A DNA stretch of 47,518 nt, taken from assembly GCA_002345025.1 (NCBI GenBank), contig DDUX01000030.1:16846-64363 (forward strand), in the 5' to 3' direction. Positions within the stretch are counted from its first letter, which is position 1; each line of letters begins with the position of its first letter. Below the pieces are notes generated by a model. It was not told the DNA's origin and ran no database searches. It saw only the letters and a list, made by a program, of their open reading frames with translations. Positions 38,126 to 47,417 of this stretch are shown piece after piece. Made by a program: the position numbers and the translations under genes. The DNA is from Candidatus Accumulibacter iunctus. GTDB lineage: Bacteria > Pseudomonadota > Gammaproteobacteria > Burkholderiales > Rhodocyclaceae.

Positions 38126-39844
38126 ATGAGAAACAGTCTGTGGGCCATGGCACTGGCCCTGGCAACAGCGTTGCTCGGCGCGGCACCAGCCACTGCCGCG
38201 GCACCGGCGTCGGCCGCGGGCAAGCCCAATATCCTGTTCATCATGGGTGACGACATTGGCTGGATGCAGCCGAGCGTCTACCACCGTGGGCTGATGGTCG
38301 GCGAAACGCCGAACATCGACCGCATCGCCCAGGAAGGTGCCATCTTCATGCATTACTACGCCGAGCAGAGCTGTACGGCCGGGCGCAACGCCTTCTTCAC
38401 CGGCATGCATCCGCTGCGCACCGGCATGATTCCACCGCAACTTCCCGGCAGCCCAAGCTACCTTCGTCCGGGTACTCCGGCGCTCGCCAAGTTCCTGCTC
38501 GACCTGGGGTACAACACCGGCGAGTTCGGCAAGAACCACCTCGGCGACCATACCGACTCACTGCCGACCGCGCACGGCTTCCAGGAATTCTGGGGCTATC
38601 TCTACCACCTGGATGCGATGCAGGGCGTCAGCTTCAACGATATCAACGTCTCGCCGACGCAGCAGGGCATCGCTCCGCCGTGCAGGAACACGCCGGTTCC
38701 CGGCCTCTCCGAGGTCCCCGGTGCCGTGGATCCCAAGACCACGACGTGCCTGACGCCGCCGCGTCCCGTCATCTGGTGCAAGTCCTCCGACGGCACGGCG
38801 AAGAACCAGAAGTGCCAGGATCAGGGTCCGCTGACGCTCGATCGCTCGCGAACCGTCGATGAGGAAATCTCGGCGAAGGTCATTGACTACCTTGACCGCA
38901 ACGACCCGAAAAAGACCGGCAAACCCTTCTTCGTCTGGTACAACCCGGCACGCATGCACATCACGACGATGCTCTCGCCGAAGTACGAAGCGATGCTGGG
39001 GGCCAAGGGCGGCAAAGACTGGGGTATCAACGAGGCCGGCATGAAGCAGATGGACGACAACATCGGCTATGTGCTGAAGAAGCTGGAGGACATGGGCCAG
39101 CTTGACAACACGATCGTCGTCTTCACGACCGACAACGGCGCCGAGACGATCACCTTCCCGGATGGTGGCACCACACCGTTCAAAGGCGGGAAGCTGACGA
39201 CCTGGGAAGGCGGCATGCGGGCGCCGGCGGTCATGCGCTGGTCGGGCGTCATCAAGCCGGGTACGGTCATGAAGGAGATGTTCGCGTCTCTGGACTGGTT
39301 GCCAACCTTCGTCGACATTGCCGGCGGCGCCAAGGGCAATTCGCTCAACGAGCAGATCATGGCCGGCAAGTACCCCGGGATCGCCAAGACCAAGCTCGAC
39401 GGCGTCAACCAGCGCGCCTACCTCGAAGGCAAGTCGGGCACGTCGGCGCGCGACACGTTCTTCTACTACACGGGCGCGCAACCGTCAGCCGTCCGCTACA
39501 AGAACTGGAAGTTCTACTACACGATGGTGCCGGACACCCCCACGGGCGGACTGTTCGGAGCGCAGACGTTCCACTGGACCCAACTCCAGAACATCCTGCG
39601 TGATCCATTCGAAACGACGGTCGGTGCCGATGCGAAGTCGTTGATCGGCTACGGCGGCGCACTCGCTGCACCGAGCACTGCCTACCTCTACAACTGGAAC
39701 ATTCTGCCCATCGGCCAGCTGCTGTGGCTGAAGGAGCTGGAGTCCTACGTTCAGTTTCCGCCGATGCAGGATCCGGCGAGTTACAACCTCGACTCGGTCC
39801 TGGCGCAGGTCAAGAAGATGGGACAGCAGCATCCGAGCCAATAG
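38126..39844 (+). CDS. periplasmic sulfatase (arylsulfatase family)
   Basis: This 572-residue exported sulfatase has a signal peptide (about 1-26, ending ATAAAP). GKPNILFIMGDDIGW holds the metal-binding Asp pair. The active-site motif is SCTAGRNAFFTG, with Cys83 to be converted to formylglycine. It is C-x-A-x-R rather than C-x-P-x-R, a variant known in the family. GEFGKNHLGDH carries the Lys and His of the site, and VVFTTDNGAET the second metal Asp/Asn. The substrate is unknown. The ATG at 38126 is 6 bp after AGGGAG. A HAD-family protein gene follows, separated by a strong hairpin. Confidence 0.92.
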   Translation: MRNSLWAMALALATALLGAAPATAAAPASAAGKPNILFIMGDDIGWMQPSVYHRGLMVGETPNIDRIAQEGAIFMHYYAEQSCTAGRNAFFTGMHPLRTGMIPPQLPGSPSYLRPGTPALAKFLLDLGYNTGEFGKNHLGDHTDSLPTAHGFQEFWGYLYHLDAMQGVSFNDINVSPTQQGIAPPCRNTPVPGLSEVPGAVDPKTTTCLTPPRPVIWCKSSDGTAKNQKCQDQGPLTLDRSRTVDEEISAKVIDYLDRNDPKKTGKPFFVWYNPARMHITTMLSPKYEAMLGAKGGKDWGINEAGMKQMDDNIGYVLKKLEDMGQLDNTIVVFTTDNGAETITFPDGGTTPFKGGKLTTWEGGMRAPAVMRWSGVIKPGTVMKEMFASLDWLPTFVDIAGGAKGNSLNEQIMAGKYPGIAKTKLDGVNQRAYLEGKSGTSARDTFFYYTGAQPSAVRYKNWKFYYTMVPDTPTGGLFGAQTFHWTQLQNILRDPFETTVGADAKSLIGYGGALAAPSTAYLYNWNILPIGQLLWLKELESYVQFPPMQDPASYNLDSVLAQVKKMGQQHPSQ

Positions 39845-39871
39845 GCTCGATGCTTGGGCAGTGACCGTCGA

Positions 39872-39907
39872 GCGGGATGGACGGCCCGCACGGGCCGTCC
39901 ATCCCGC
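39872..39907 (+). terminator. strong hairpin between the sulfatase and HAD genes
   Basis: GCGGGATGGACGGCCCG (39872-39888) pairs perfectly over 17 bp with its complement at 39891-39907, with only two bases between. No T-run follows. It may act as a terminator or an mRNA-stabilising element between the two genes. Confidence 0.6.
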
Positions 39908-39937
39908 GTTGATTGAGCCATCTTTCTGGAGGGTCGC

Positions 39938-40972
39938 ATGAGAGCCTTTCACACATTCTTCACCTTGGCCCGCGGCTTGGCTGTGACTGCATTGCTCGCC
40001 CTCAGTGGGCCCCTGCAGGCGCAGACCGACCCCTTGCCCTCATGGAACGACGGTGCCGCCAAGCGGGCGATCATCGACTTCGTACAGACCACCACGGCTG
40101 AGGGAAGCGCGCACTTTGTTGCACCGGCGGAGCGCGTCGCAACGTTCGATCAGGACGGTACCCTGTGGGCCGAGCACCCGATGTACACACAGGTGATGTA
40201 CGTTCTCGAGCGCGTGCCGGCGCTGGTCAAGGCCAAGCCGGAACTGGCCAAGGTGGCACCATACTCGACGGTGCTCGCAATACTGAAGGGCGATCGTGCG
40301 GCAATCGCCAGGCTGACCCTGCCCGACCTCGAGAAACTCGCCGCCGCCACGCTCACCGGGATGCCGGTGGACACCTTCGCGGCAGAAGTGAATAAGTGGC
40401 TTGCCGAGGCCCGCGACGGACGCTGGAAGAAACCTTATACCGAACTCACCTACCTGCCGATGCAGGAGTTGCTGAAGTACCTGCGCGCCAACGGCTACAA
40501 GACTTGGATCGTCACCGGCGGCGGTCAGGACTTTGTTCGTCAGTATTCCGAGAAGACCTACGGCGTCCCCCCCGAGCAAGTGATCGGCACCGCGGGCGGT
40601 ACCAGGTACGGCTACGCGAAGGACGGCAAGCCCTTCCTGACCAAGGAACCTCGGCTGCTGCTCAACGACAACAATGCCGGCAAGCCCGAAGGCATCCACC
40701 TGATGATCGGCCGCCGTCCCACCATGGCCGTCGGGAACTCGACCGGCGACCAGCAGATGCTCGAATACACCAAGGCCGGCAGCGGCGCCCGTCTGGCGAT
40801 GCTCGTGTTGCACGACGATGCCAGACGAGAGTACGCCTACGGACCGGCGCAGGGCTTGCCGGCAACCAAAGTCGGCCCCTTCACTCAGGCCCTCCACGAC
40901 GAGGCGGAGAAACAAGGGTGGACGGTGGTCAGCATGAAGAACGACTGGAAGAGGATTTTTGCCTTCGATTGA
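39938..40972 (+). CDS. exported HAD-superfamily phosphohydrolase
   Basis: This 344-residue protein has a signal peptide (ending GPLQAQ near residue 29) and HAD motifs: I, TFDQDGTLW (Asp71, Asp73); II, WIVTGGGQDF; III/IV, AVGNSTGDQQML. It should remove phosphate from a small molecule in the periplasm. HAD proteins of this exported type often neighbour sulfatases. It starts after a CTGGAGG site, 93 bp beyond the sulfatase. Confidence 0.88.
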   Translation: MRAFHTFFTLARGLAVTALLALSGPLQAQTDPLPSWNDGAAKRAIIDFVQTTTAEGSAHFVAPAERVATFDQDGTLWAEHPMYTQVMYVLERVPALVKAKPELAKVAPYSTVLAILKGDRAAIARLTLPDLEKLAAATLTGMPVDTFAAEVNKWLAEARDGRWKKPYTELTYLPMQELLKYLRANGYKTWIVTGGGQDFVRQYSEKTYGVPPEQVIGTAGGTRYGYAKDGKPFLTKEPRLLLNDNNAGKPEGIHLMIGRRPTMAVGNSTGDQQMLEYTKAGSGARLAMLVLHDDARREYAYGPAQGLPATKVGPFTQALHDEAEKQGWTVVSMKNDWKRIFAFD

Positions 40973-41155
40973 CAGGAGGGCGCCAGGAAGCACCCCGAGG
41001 ACGTGGCTTCCTGAGCCACCCCGGAAAGCATGAAAGCCAAGACCGTTCCCTCTCCCCAGACCCCTCTCCTCCTCAGCGGCGAACACGAAGACTTCCGGCA
41101 GACGGCTCCGATTCGGCAGGCTCATGTGGTCAGGGCTGCCGGGCGACCGCAAGCG

Positions 41156-41184
41156 TTGTGCAAGGACCGACAAGCTCGTAGAAT
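41156..41184 (+). promoter_or_regulatory. promoter for tRNA-Gly
   Basis: TTGTGC (41156-41161) and TAGAAT (41179-41184) are 17 bp apart. The expected start is about four bases before the mature tRNA, a common arrangement. The -35 match is weak. Confidence 0.5.
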
Positions 41185-41194
41185 GGCGGCCTGC

Positions 41195-41268
41195 GCGGGC
41201 GTCGTATAATGGCAATACCCTAGCTTCCCAAGCTAGAGCCGAGGGTTCGATTCCCTTCGCCCGCTCCA
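41195..41268 (+). tRNA. tRNA-Gly (anticodon CCC)
   Basis: This 74-nt tRNA has acceptor stem GCGGGCG/CGCCCGC, an anticodon stem CTAGC/GCTAG with the loop TTCCCAA (anticodon CCC), a T-arm with GGTTCGATTCC and a genome-encoded CCA at 41266-41268. It decodes GGG glycine codons. Open frames antisense to it are spurious. Confidence 0.95.
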
Positions 41269-41576
41269 GATCCCCAGCCGCCAGCCGATCGAGGATGAGA
41301 TTGCCTCGACGCTTCTGGCGGTCCTTGGCTACGTTCCGGCGGTTCGTCGCCATTGCCGGCCCCTGCGCTTCGTGCCACCGTCCGCTCCCGACACAGCTCG
41401 TCTTGCCTGGCGCGAATCGTGCTTTCACGCTCTGTGCCTCGCCAGCCGCCTCGTCGCCCGAGTTCCCGGAACGGCAGCGACACGCCCTGAAGCCGCGATC
41501 AGGCCTGCCGAACTCATCAGCCACTGGCTTCGGGCCGATCGCCGGGCGTGCCGGGAGTTGGCGAAGAACACAGCCC
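41269..41576. other. gap after the tRNA
   Basis: This 308-bp stretch between the tRNA and the trmB stop shows no convincing gene, repeat or integrase-type attachment signal. No copy of the tRNA 3' end is seen within it. Confidence 0.4.
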
Positions 41577-42254
41577 CTAGTGGCGACCGAGATCGACCCG
41601 ACAGCGCCAGAGTGCATGCCCTGACGCGAAATACTTGCGCTCGAACGGCGTCAACGCTGCCGCCGGCAGGTAGCGCTCACAAGCCACGGTGTGCCCACGC
41701 AGCGTCTCGATGGCGAAGCACAGCTCGGCAATGTACAGCGGCCAGTTGCTGCGGCATTCGAGCACCCCACCGAGAGCGAGCAGCGTCGGAAAGACCGGAT
41801 GCCCGTGCCAGCGCCGGCCGAGGTGGCAGCTCTTCGGCCATGGGTTCGGGTAGAGCAGGTAGTGTCGGTCGAGACGCCCACCGGCGTCGTGCAACAGGCG
41901 CCAGTAATCGACAAGGTCGGCGCGCACCAGATCGAGATTCTCCGGCCAGCCGGCCGCGCCCCGGCGGGCGCGCGCCAGGCGCACTGCCGACTGGTCGACG
42001 CCGATCACGTAGCGATCCGGAAACGCGCGGGCGAGCGCGATGCTGCTCTCGCCGACGCCACAGCCCGAGTCGAGAATCAGTTCGGCAGCGCCCGCCAGAC
42101 GCTGATAGCGCTCGAAGCTGTCGGCGAAGGCGACGCGGTTGTAGTCGGCACAGGGTTTGCGGAAAGGCGTCCGGCAATGGCGATCGAGCAGTCGTGACAG
42201 TTGCTCGTGCACCACCGTCTGGCCGCTGACCGGCAGGCGCGAGTTAGCCTGCAT
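41577..42254 (-). CDS. trmB: TrmB-like tRNA (guanine-N7)-methyltransferase
   Basis: This 225-residue SAM-dependent enzyme is predicted to methylate G46 of tRNA. Landmarks are LILDSGCGVGESSIALA (SAM loop), YVIGVDQSAVRLARAR, NLDLVRADLVDYW, and the TrmB motif YLLYPNPWPK. The C-terminal region (GHPVFPTLLALGGVLECRSNW) is typical. ATG 42254 overlaps the upstream dusC stop by 11 bp, so the two are translationally coupled. The protein is slightly shorter than many TrmB proteins at the N-terminus. Confidence 0.88.
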   Translation of the reverse strand: MQANSRLPVSGQTVVHEQLSRLLDRHCRTPFRKPCADYNRVAFADSFERYQRLAGAAELILDSGCGVGESSIALARAFPDRYVIGVDQSAVRLARARRGAAGWPENLDLVRADLVDYWRLLHDAGGRLDRHYLLYPNPWPKSCHLGRRWHGHPVFPTLLALGGVLECRSNWPLYIAELCFAIETLRGHTVACERYLPAAALTPFERKYFASGHALWRCRVDLGRH

Positions 42255-43245
42255 CGGCCTGTTGATCGGCTCTCGCCGCAGCCACGACGCCGTGCTGCTG
42301 CAGCCGCCGGCCGACCTCGGCAAGCGTGCGCAGCGGGCGAATCGCGACGAACAGCGCTTCGGCCTCGACGAAGTTGGCCCGCAGCGCCGCCAGCCAAAGC
42401 TTGAGGCGTCCCGGGGCATGTTGCGGCGCGACCTTGCCGCACACCTGCTGCCAGTAGGACGCCAGCAGGGGCAGCAGTTCCTGCCAGTCGGCGCTGCGAT
42501 CGTCGTCCACCTCGTCACCGGCAGCCAGCCGGCGGATGCGCCGGGCGAGGAAGGGATCGGCGACGGCGCCGCGCCCGAGCATGACGTCCCGGCAGCCGCT
42601 GACGGCGCGACAACGTTGATAGTCGGCAGTCGTCCACACCTCGCCGTTTGCCACCACCGGCTGTGTGATGACTTCGCCGATACGCGCAACCCACTCCCAG
42701 TGCGCCGGCGGCCGGTAACCTTCGGCCCGCGTACGCGCATGCACCACCAGCGAGACCACACCGCCATCCGCCAGCGCCCGCGCACAATCCAGCGTCAGCG
42801 AGGTATCGCTGACGCCAAGCCGCATCTTGGCGGAAAACGGAATCTCTGCCGGTACCGCCCGCCGTACCGACGACGCGATGCGGAAGAGTTGCTCCGGATC
42901 GGCAAGCAGGGTCGCTCCACCACCATGACGATTGACCGTTGGCGCCGGACAGCCGAAGTTCAGATCGATTCCCGCGGGTGCGAGCCGGGCCAGTTGCGCG
43001 GCGTTGTCGGCGAGACAGGCCGGGTCGCTGCCAAGCAGTTGCACGACCAGCGGCGTCCCGGAACGTGTGCGACTGGCGCGCGCGAGCTCCGGGCAAACGC
43101 GGACGAAGCTTCGCTGTGGCAAGAGGTTTCCCGACACGCGGATGAACTCGCTGACCGCCAGGTCATAGCCGCCGACCCGCGTCAGCACATCGCGCAGTAC
43201 GTCGTCGAGCAGACCCTCCATCGGTGCCAGCAGCAATCGCGCCAT
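42244..43245 (-). CDS. dusC: tRNA-dihydrouridine(16) synthase
   Basis: This 333-residue flavoenzyme reduces uridine 16 in tRNA. It starts MARLLLAPMEGLLDDVLRDV, then LNFGCPAPTVNRHGGGATLL with the catalytic cysteine and the GGGATLL found in DusC, PFSAKMRLG, VVHARTRAEGY, VVANGEVW and DVMLGRGAVADP. ATG 43245 follows GGGAAGAG; the frame upstream to 43449 lacks family features. It is coupled to trmB, giving a two-gene tRNA-modification operon close to a tRNA gene. Confidence 0.93.
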   Translation of the reverse strand: MARLLLAPMEGLLDDVLRDVLTRVGGYDLAVSEFIRVSGNLLPQRSFVRVCPELARASRTRSGTPLVVQLLGSDPACLADNAAQLARLAPAGIDLNFGCPAPTVNRHGGGATLLADPEQLFRIASSVRRAVPAEIPFSAKMRLGVSDTSLTLDCARALADGGVVSLVVHARTRAEGYRPPAHWEWVARIGEVITQPVVANGEVWTTADYQRCRAVSGCRDVMLGRGAVADPFLARRIRRLAAGDEVDDDRSADWQELLPLLASYWQQVCGKVAPQHAPGRLKLWLAALRANFVEAEALFVAIRPLRTLAEVGRRLQQHGVVAAARADQQADAG

Positions 43246-43526
43246 CTCTTCCCGCCATTCCGGTCCGGATTGTACCCTGTAGCGGCGTCCGCCCACGCTT
43301 CGCGATACGCCACCGCACCGCTCTCTGCCGGCGCCGCGCACACGGCCGCTGCCGTCACCGCTGCGGCCGCAGACAACGGACCTCCGCACGGCGACACGCG
43401 CAGCCAACAATTGGTTCCCGCTGCGCGCCTTTTGGCGATACACTCGCACGACTGCGCAGCAGCCACCGTGGCTGCCAGAATGATGCCGGATCCGAGAAGC
43501 ACTGCCGCGCTTTTTCTCTTGTCAGG

Positions 43527-45074
43527 ATGATCGACCCGAAGAATCCCCTCGAAGTGGCCCGCGAGACGTTCAGACTGCTGTCTCTGCGCAGGCTGCTGCC
43601 GACGCCGGCAAACTACCAGGCCTGCTACAACGAGGTCGCCAAACTACCCAACGTCGCCGGTTTTCCCGAGGCACCGATGCGCCAGCTCGTGGCCGCGCTC
43701 GGCAGACTGCGTCCGGATGCAGACGAGCAGCACCTCGCGGCACTCGAGGCGGCGATCGGCAAGCGCAGTTGGCAGGGCGTTCAGGAGGCGCTGGTCGCGG
43801 TCACCACCAGGAACAGGCCCGGGCCGGCACCCGCCGACCAGAGCGAAGGATCGCCAGCGAACAGCGGCAGCCCCCCCGCACTGCTCACAAGTCTTCTGCC
43901 GCCTCTGGTCGGATTGATCGAGAGCCTCCTGCCGACCCTGTGTCATGACGATGACTCCCTGCTGCAGCAGGGGAAACAGCTCCTGCAGACTCTCCAGGAA
44001 GTAAGCGGCGACGGCCATGAGCTGCTGAGCCGGCTGGCTGCCTTCAGCCGACGCATGTCGCTGATCGCCGAGGAACAGGACGAAGTCCGGCTGACCCTGC
44101 TCAAGCTGCTGCAACTGATCGTCGACAACATCGCCGCGCTCAGCGTGGATGAGCGAAGTCTCCAGGGGCAGATCGATACACTCGCCAGAGCGGTGCTGCC
44201 GCCGCTCACCCTGCGCCGCCTCGACGACGCCGAGCGCCGCCTGCAGGACGTCATCGGCCGCCAGCGTGCAGCGAAGGAGCGGACGCTGGCGGCCCAGGAG
44301 GCGATGCGCGCGATGTTGGCGGCGTTCATCGACCAGCTCGCGACGATGAACCAGTCGAGCACGGATTTCCAGAACAACCTCGAAGAAAGCGCGCTGCAGA
44401 TCGCCGAGGCGCAGACGCTCGAGGACCTGACGCCGCTGCTGCAACGAGTGCTCAATGCCACCCGCTCGATGGCGGCAGAAACCGCCGCTGCCCGTGATCA
44501 GCTCGGCGAGCTGCAGACCCGGGTTCTCGATACGAACACCGAACTCGCCCGACTGCACGAGGAGTTGCAGCACGCGAGCGCGTCGGCGCGCCACGACCCG
44601 CTGACCGACGTCCTCAACCGGCGCGGCCTTGACGAGGCGCTGGCGCGCGAGATTGCCAGCATGCGTCGCAAGGCCGAGCAGCCACTCTCGCTGTCGCTGC
44701 TCGACGTCGATAACTTCAAGCAGATCAACGACCGCCTCGGGCACGCGACGGGTGATGACGCCCTGATCCACCTGGTGCAGGTCGTCCGTCAGTACATGCG
44801 ACCGGTCGACACGCTGGCGCGCTACGGCGGCGAGGAGTTCGTGATCCTGATGCCGGACACCCGCCTCGACGAGGGCATGACGACCATGCGACGCCTGCAG
44901 CGGGAACTGACGCGGAACTTCTTCCTCGCCGGCAACGAGAAGATCCTGATCACCTTCAGCGCCGGTGTCGCCGAACTGCTCCCGGATGAGTCCGGTGAAG
45001 ACGCGATCCGGCGGGCTGATCAGGCGATGTACCTCGCCAAGCGCGCCGGCAAGAACCGCGTCATGGGCACCTGA
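43527..45074 (+). CDS. GGDEF-domain diguanylate cyclase with long helical N-terminal region
   Basis: This 515-residue cytoplasmic protein has an N-terminal region of about 340 residues that is mostly helical (no membrane segments), probably coiled coils for dimer control. The GGDEF domain follows: HDPLTDVLNRRGLDEALARE, LLDVDNFKQINDRLGHATGD, and the active site RYGGEEFVIL. It makes cyclic-di-GMP. The N-terminal FRLLSLRRLLPTPANYQACYN resembles cytoplasmic diguanylate cyclases that regulate surface properties. An RxxD inhibitory site is not obvious before GGEEF. The start at 43527 has only AGG upstream. The cyclic-di-GMP could act on the PilZ chemoreceptor in this window, which is inference. Confidence 0.88.
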   Translation: MIDPKNPLEVARETFRLLSLRRLLPTPANYQACYNEVAKLPNVAGFPEAPMRQLVAALGRLRPDADEQHLAALEAAIGKRSWQGVQEALVAVTTRNRPGPAPADQSEGSPANSGSPPALLTSLLPPLVGLIESLLPTLCHDDDSLLQQGKQLLQTLQEVSGDGHELLSRLAAFSRRMSLIAEEQDEVRLTLLKLLQLIVDNIAALSVDERSLQGQIDTLARAVLPPLTLRRLDDAERRLQDVIGRQRAAKERTLAAQEAMRAMLAAFIDQLATMNQSSTDFQNNLEESALQIAEAQTLEDLTPLLQRVLNATRSMAAETAAARDQLGELQTRVLDTNTELARLHEELQHASASARHDPLTDVLNRRGLDEALAREIASMRRKAEQPLSLSLLDVDNFKQINDRLGHATGDDALIHLVQVVRQYMRPVDTLARYGGEEFVILMPDTRLDEGMTTMRRLQRELTRNFFLAGNEKILITFSAGVAELLPDESGEDAIRRADQAMYLAKRAGKNRVMGT

Positions 45075-45076
45075 AA

Positions 45077-45108
45077 GGCCGCCGCCCGACCGGCGACCGG
45101 CGGCGGCC
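45077..45108 (+). terminator. hairpin between convergent genes
   Basis: GGCCGCCGCC (45077-45086) pairs with GGCGGCGGCC (45099-45108) over 10 bp, loop 12. It sits right after the GGDEF stop and would serve the converging kinase locus too. Confidence 0.55.
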
Positions 45109-45127
45109 ACGTGCGGCCCCCCCCGGA

Positions 45128-46328
45128 TCAGGGCAGCGACTGCGCGAATGGCAGGCTCAGGATGAACAGCGCTCCACCCTGTTCACGGTTGCTGGCCTGG
45201 AGGCGGCCACCGTGCCGCTCGACGATGCCGTAGCTGATCGACAGGCCGAGCCCGGTGCCCTGCCCCACGGGCTTGGTGCTGAAGAAGGGATCGAACAGGG
45301 CAGATCGACCGTCATCTGGAAGTTGCGCGGCCCCGAGCGCGTCACCCAGCGTACCGCCCGGCTGACGACGTCGGCGAGATTGAACGGCTCGTCCGCACGG
45401 CGGTCGATCGCCGAAAAGCGCCTGAGTCCATCGACAATGTCGCGTGTTCGCTCGCCACCTTGGATCATGCCGTCGAGCAGAGACTCGAGGTCCGCCATGA
45501 TGCGGTCGATGCGCAACTCGTGGCGCAACCGATCGAGCTCAGGCGAGCGCTGGCACTCCTGCGAATGTACCGCCTCGATATAGGTCTGCAGGCGCGCAGC
45601 ATAACGGCGAATCGCCAGTACATTGCCGAGAACGAAGCTGATCGGATTGTTCAGCTCGTGCGCCACCCCGGCAACGAGACAGCCGAGTGAGGCCATCTTC
45701 TCGGCCTGCACGAGTTGCTGCTGCGTCCGCTTGAGATCCTCGTGCGCCTGTCGCAGGGCGTGGTAAGCCCGCCGCAACTCCCCCACCGGGCGGCCGGTGA
45801 CGACCATTCCGACCACAGCTTGCCGGTGCCCGAAAGGCGTGGCGTGCAGTTCAGCGAGACCGGCAGTGGACTGCCATCACGACCGCTGATCAGCAGTTCA
45901 CAATCCTGCACCGCCAGCGGACGGGCCGCCGAGAAGAAATCGCGCGCACGCTGCCGCGAAGCTTCGTCGGCAAACAGGTCGGCGAGTGGTCGCCCCCGCA
46001 AGTGGCTCTCGTCGAGGCCGACGCAGCGCCGCAGCGAGTCGTTGACCTCCTGGATCGCACCGTGCCGGTTGCAGACGATCAGGATGTCGGACATCGACGC
46101 AAGAACGCTCTCGATGAATTGCTGCGAGTCTTCGAGGGCAGCGTTCTTCTGCTCGAGCACCACCTCGTATTGCAGGAGGTCGTTGTAGACCTCGTCCATC
46201 TTGTGGATCACCTCGACCCAGACCGCCTCACCGACTTCCTCAAGGCCCGACTGCGCATCGGCGATCGACTCCGGTCCGAGCAGCGGGCGTCGCAGTGGAC
46301 GCGCGGGCGGTGGTTCAGGCTCGGCCAT
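45128..46328 (-). pseudogene. broken PAS histidine kinase, HoxJ/HupT-like
   Basis: The gene begins at ATG 46328 with an N-terminal helical part and a PAS domain (LASMSDILIVCNRHGAIQEV). Near 45817 a one-base loss (AAGCTGTGGTC where CTGGTGGTC would keep frame) shifts the frame. The next frame carries the phospho-acceptor region (GVAHELNNPISFVLGNVLAI) and GERTRDIVDGLRRFSAIDRR, typical of HupT/HoxJ. Near 45302 the sequence jumps straight from NFQMTVDL to ALFDPFFSTKPVGQGTGLGL in a third frame, so roughly 80-100 residues of the ATPase (N and G1 boxes) are missing. No functional kinase can result. Confidence 0.85.
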
Positions 46329-46368
46329 CGACCGATCGGCAGCGGTGTACCGCAGCTCCGCCGAGCGT

Positions 46369-46402
46369 CAGGTCCGTTCGTCCGCCAGGTCCGTTCGTCC
46401 GC
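46369..46402 (+). repeat. 17-bp tandem repeat, two copies
   Basis: CAGGTCCGTTCGTCCGC occurs at 46369-46385 and again, exactly, at 46386-46402. It lies 41 bp upstream of the kinase pseudogene start, in a 495-bp divergent intergenic region. Apart from the sigma-54-like site this region shows no gene. Confidence 0.8.
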
Positions 46403-46714
46403 CAGCGCGACCGTGCGGCGCGACGCCTCCGGTCGGCAGCGGCACGACATTCCGGAAACTGGCCCGAAGGACAACGCAGCACATGCGCTGATCGTAGAGC
46501 CAATCGTCGACGGCTGCAACGCCCCCATGAAGTCTCGCCATAAGGGTTTCTCGGCAACCGCCCGCCGCCACGCGGCAGGAGCGGCTGGCGATCGGCTTCG
46601 GGCAGATCGGGGTGGAAAGAAACTTTCCAGTTCGGCAGCGAAGTGTAAGGCAGCCACCCCGGAAAGAACCGGTGGAAACGGGCTGTCCTTCTGTTTTGTT
46701 CGTATTTCCTCCCC

Positions 46715-46729
46715 TGGCAAAGTTCTTGT
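46715..46729 (+). promoter_or_regulatory. possible sigma-54 promoter for the hydrogenase gene
   Basis: TGGCAAAGTTCTTGT fits the sigma-54 pattern TGGCA-N6-TTGC with correct spacing, except that the invariant -12 GC is GT. It lies 95 bp before the hydrogenase ATG. Uptake-hydrogenase operons commonly use sigma-54. Confidence 0.35.
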
Positions 46730-46823
46730 GTGCAGTTCCTGCAGGATGCGCTGCGGCGTTCCGGACGCAAGCGGTGTCAAGCTCCCGACCGGCGGTCGGA
46801 CGACGAGAGAGGGGAACCACAAG

Positions 46824-47417
46824 ATGGCAAACAGCAGTCTGCTGCAGCTCGAAGGCGACTCGCGTATCGCCGCGGCAAGCGAACGACTCGGCATGCGGCG
46901 ACGCGAGTTTCTGCAATTCTGCGGCTCCCTGGCGGCCAGTCTCGGGCTGCCGCCAGGCGCCGACGCGGCGGTCGCCGAGGCGGTGGCGAGCAAGAAGCGG
47001 CAGTCGGTGATCTGGCTGCGTTTCCAGGAGTGCACAGGCTGCAGCGAGTCGATGCTGCGAGCCGAGCATCGGACGCTGGAAAAGCTGATTCTCGATGTGA
47101 TTTCGCTCGATTATCACGAAACGCTGTTTGCCGCTGCCGGTCATCAGGCCGAGCAGGCGCGCAAGACGGCGATGGCCGAGAACAAGGGAGGCTACGTGCT
47201 CGTCGTCGAAGGGGCGATTCCGACCCGCGACAGCGGCAGCGAGACGGAGTCCGGCGGCACACAGGTGCTGCAGCTCTCGGCGGTCGATTTCGAGAAGGTC
47301 GGCATGCCGGGCCGCCACCGGTCGGCGGCAGCCTGTTCAACGCCACGAAGCTCGTCTGTGGCGTGTTTATGGCGATCGCGGCGACGATCATCGTCGTGCG
47401 TCTGTTCTTTGGCCTGA
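46824..47417 (+). pseudogene. truncated [NiFe] uptake hydrogenase small subunit
   Basis: The first ~138 residues match the N-terminus of a membrane-bound [NiFe] hydrogenase small subunit. They show a twin-arginine signal (MRRREFLQFCGSLAASLGLP), then VIWLRFQECTGCSESMLRAE with the first cysteines of the proximal [4Fe-4S] cluster, ILDVISLDYHETLFAAAGHQ and GYVLVVEGAIPTRDSG. Similarity stops near 47237. The frame continues with unrelated sequence to 47417, so the remaining ~230 residues and the other cluster ligands are absent. The Tat signal argues for an energy-conserving enzyme, not a soluble H2 sensor. GAGGGG precedes the ATG. Confidence 0.8.

Noticed and set aside
41220..41483. Minus-strand frame encoding GEGNRTLGSSLG
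   Set aside because: This is the well-known spurious product of the antisense strand of a tRNA gene.
41269..41576. tRNA-Gly as an integration site for an island
   Set aside because: No integrase gene and no duplicate of the tRNA 3' end were seen downstream.
42244..43530. Long plus-strand frame opposite dusC
   Set aside because: It has no motif and is fully opposite a gene with clear DusC signatures.
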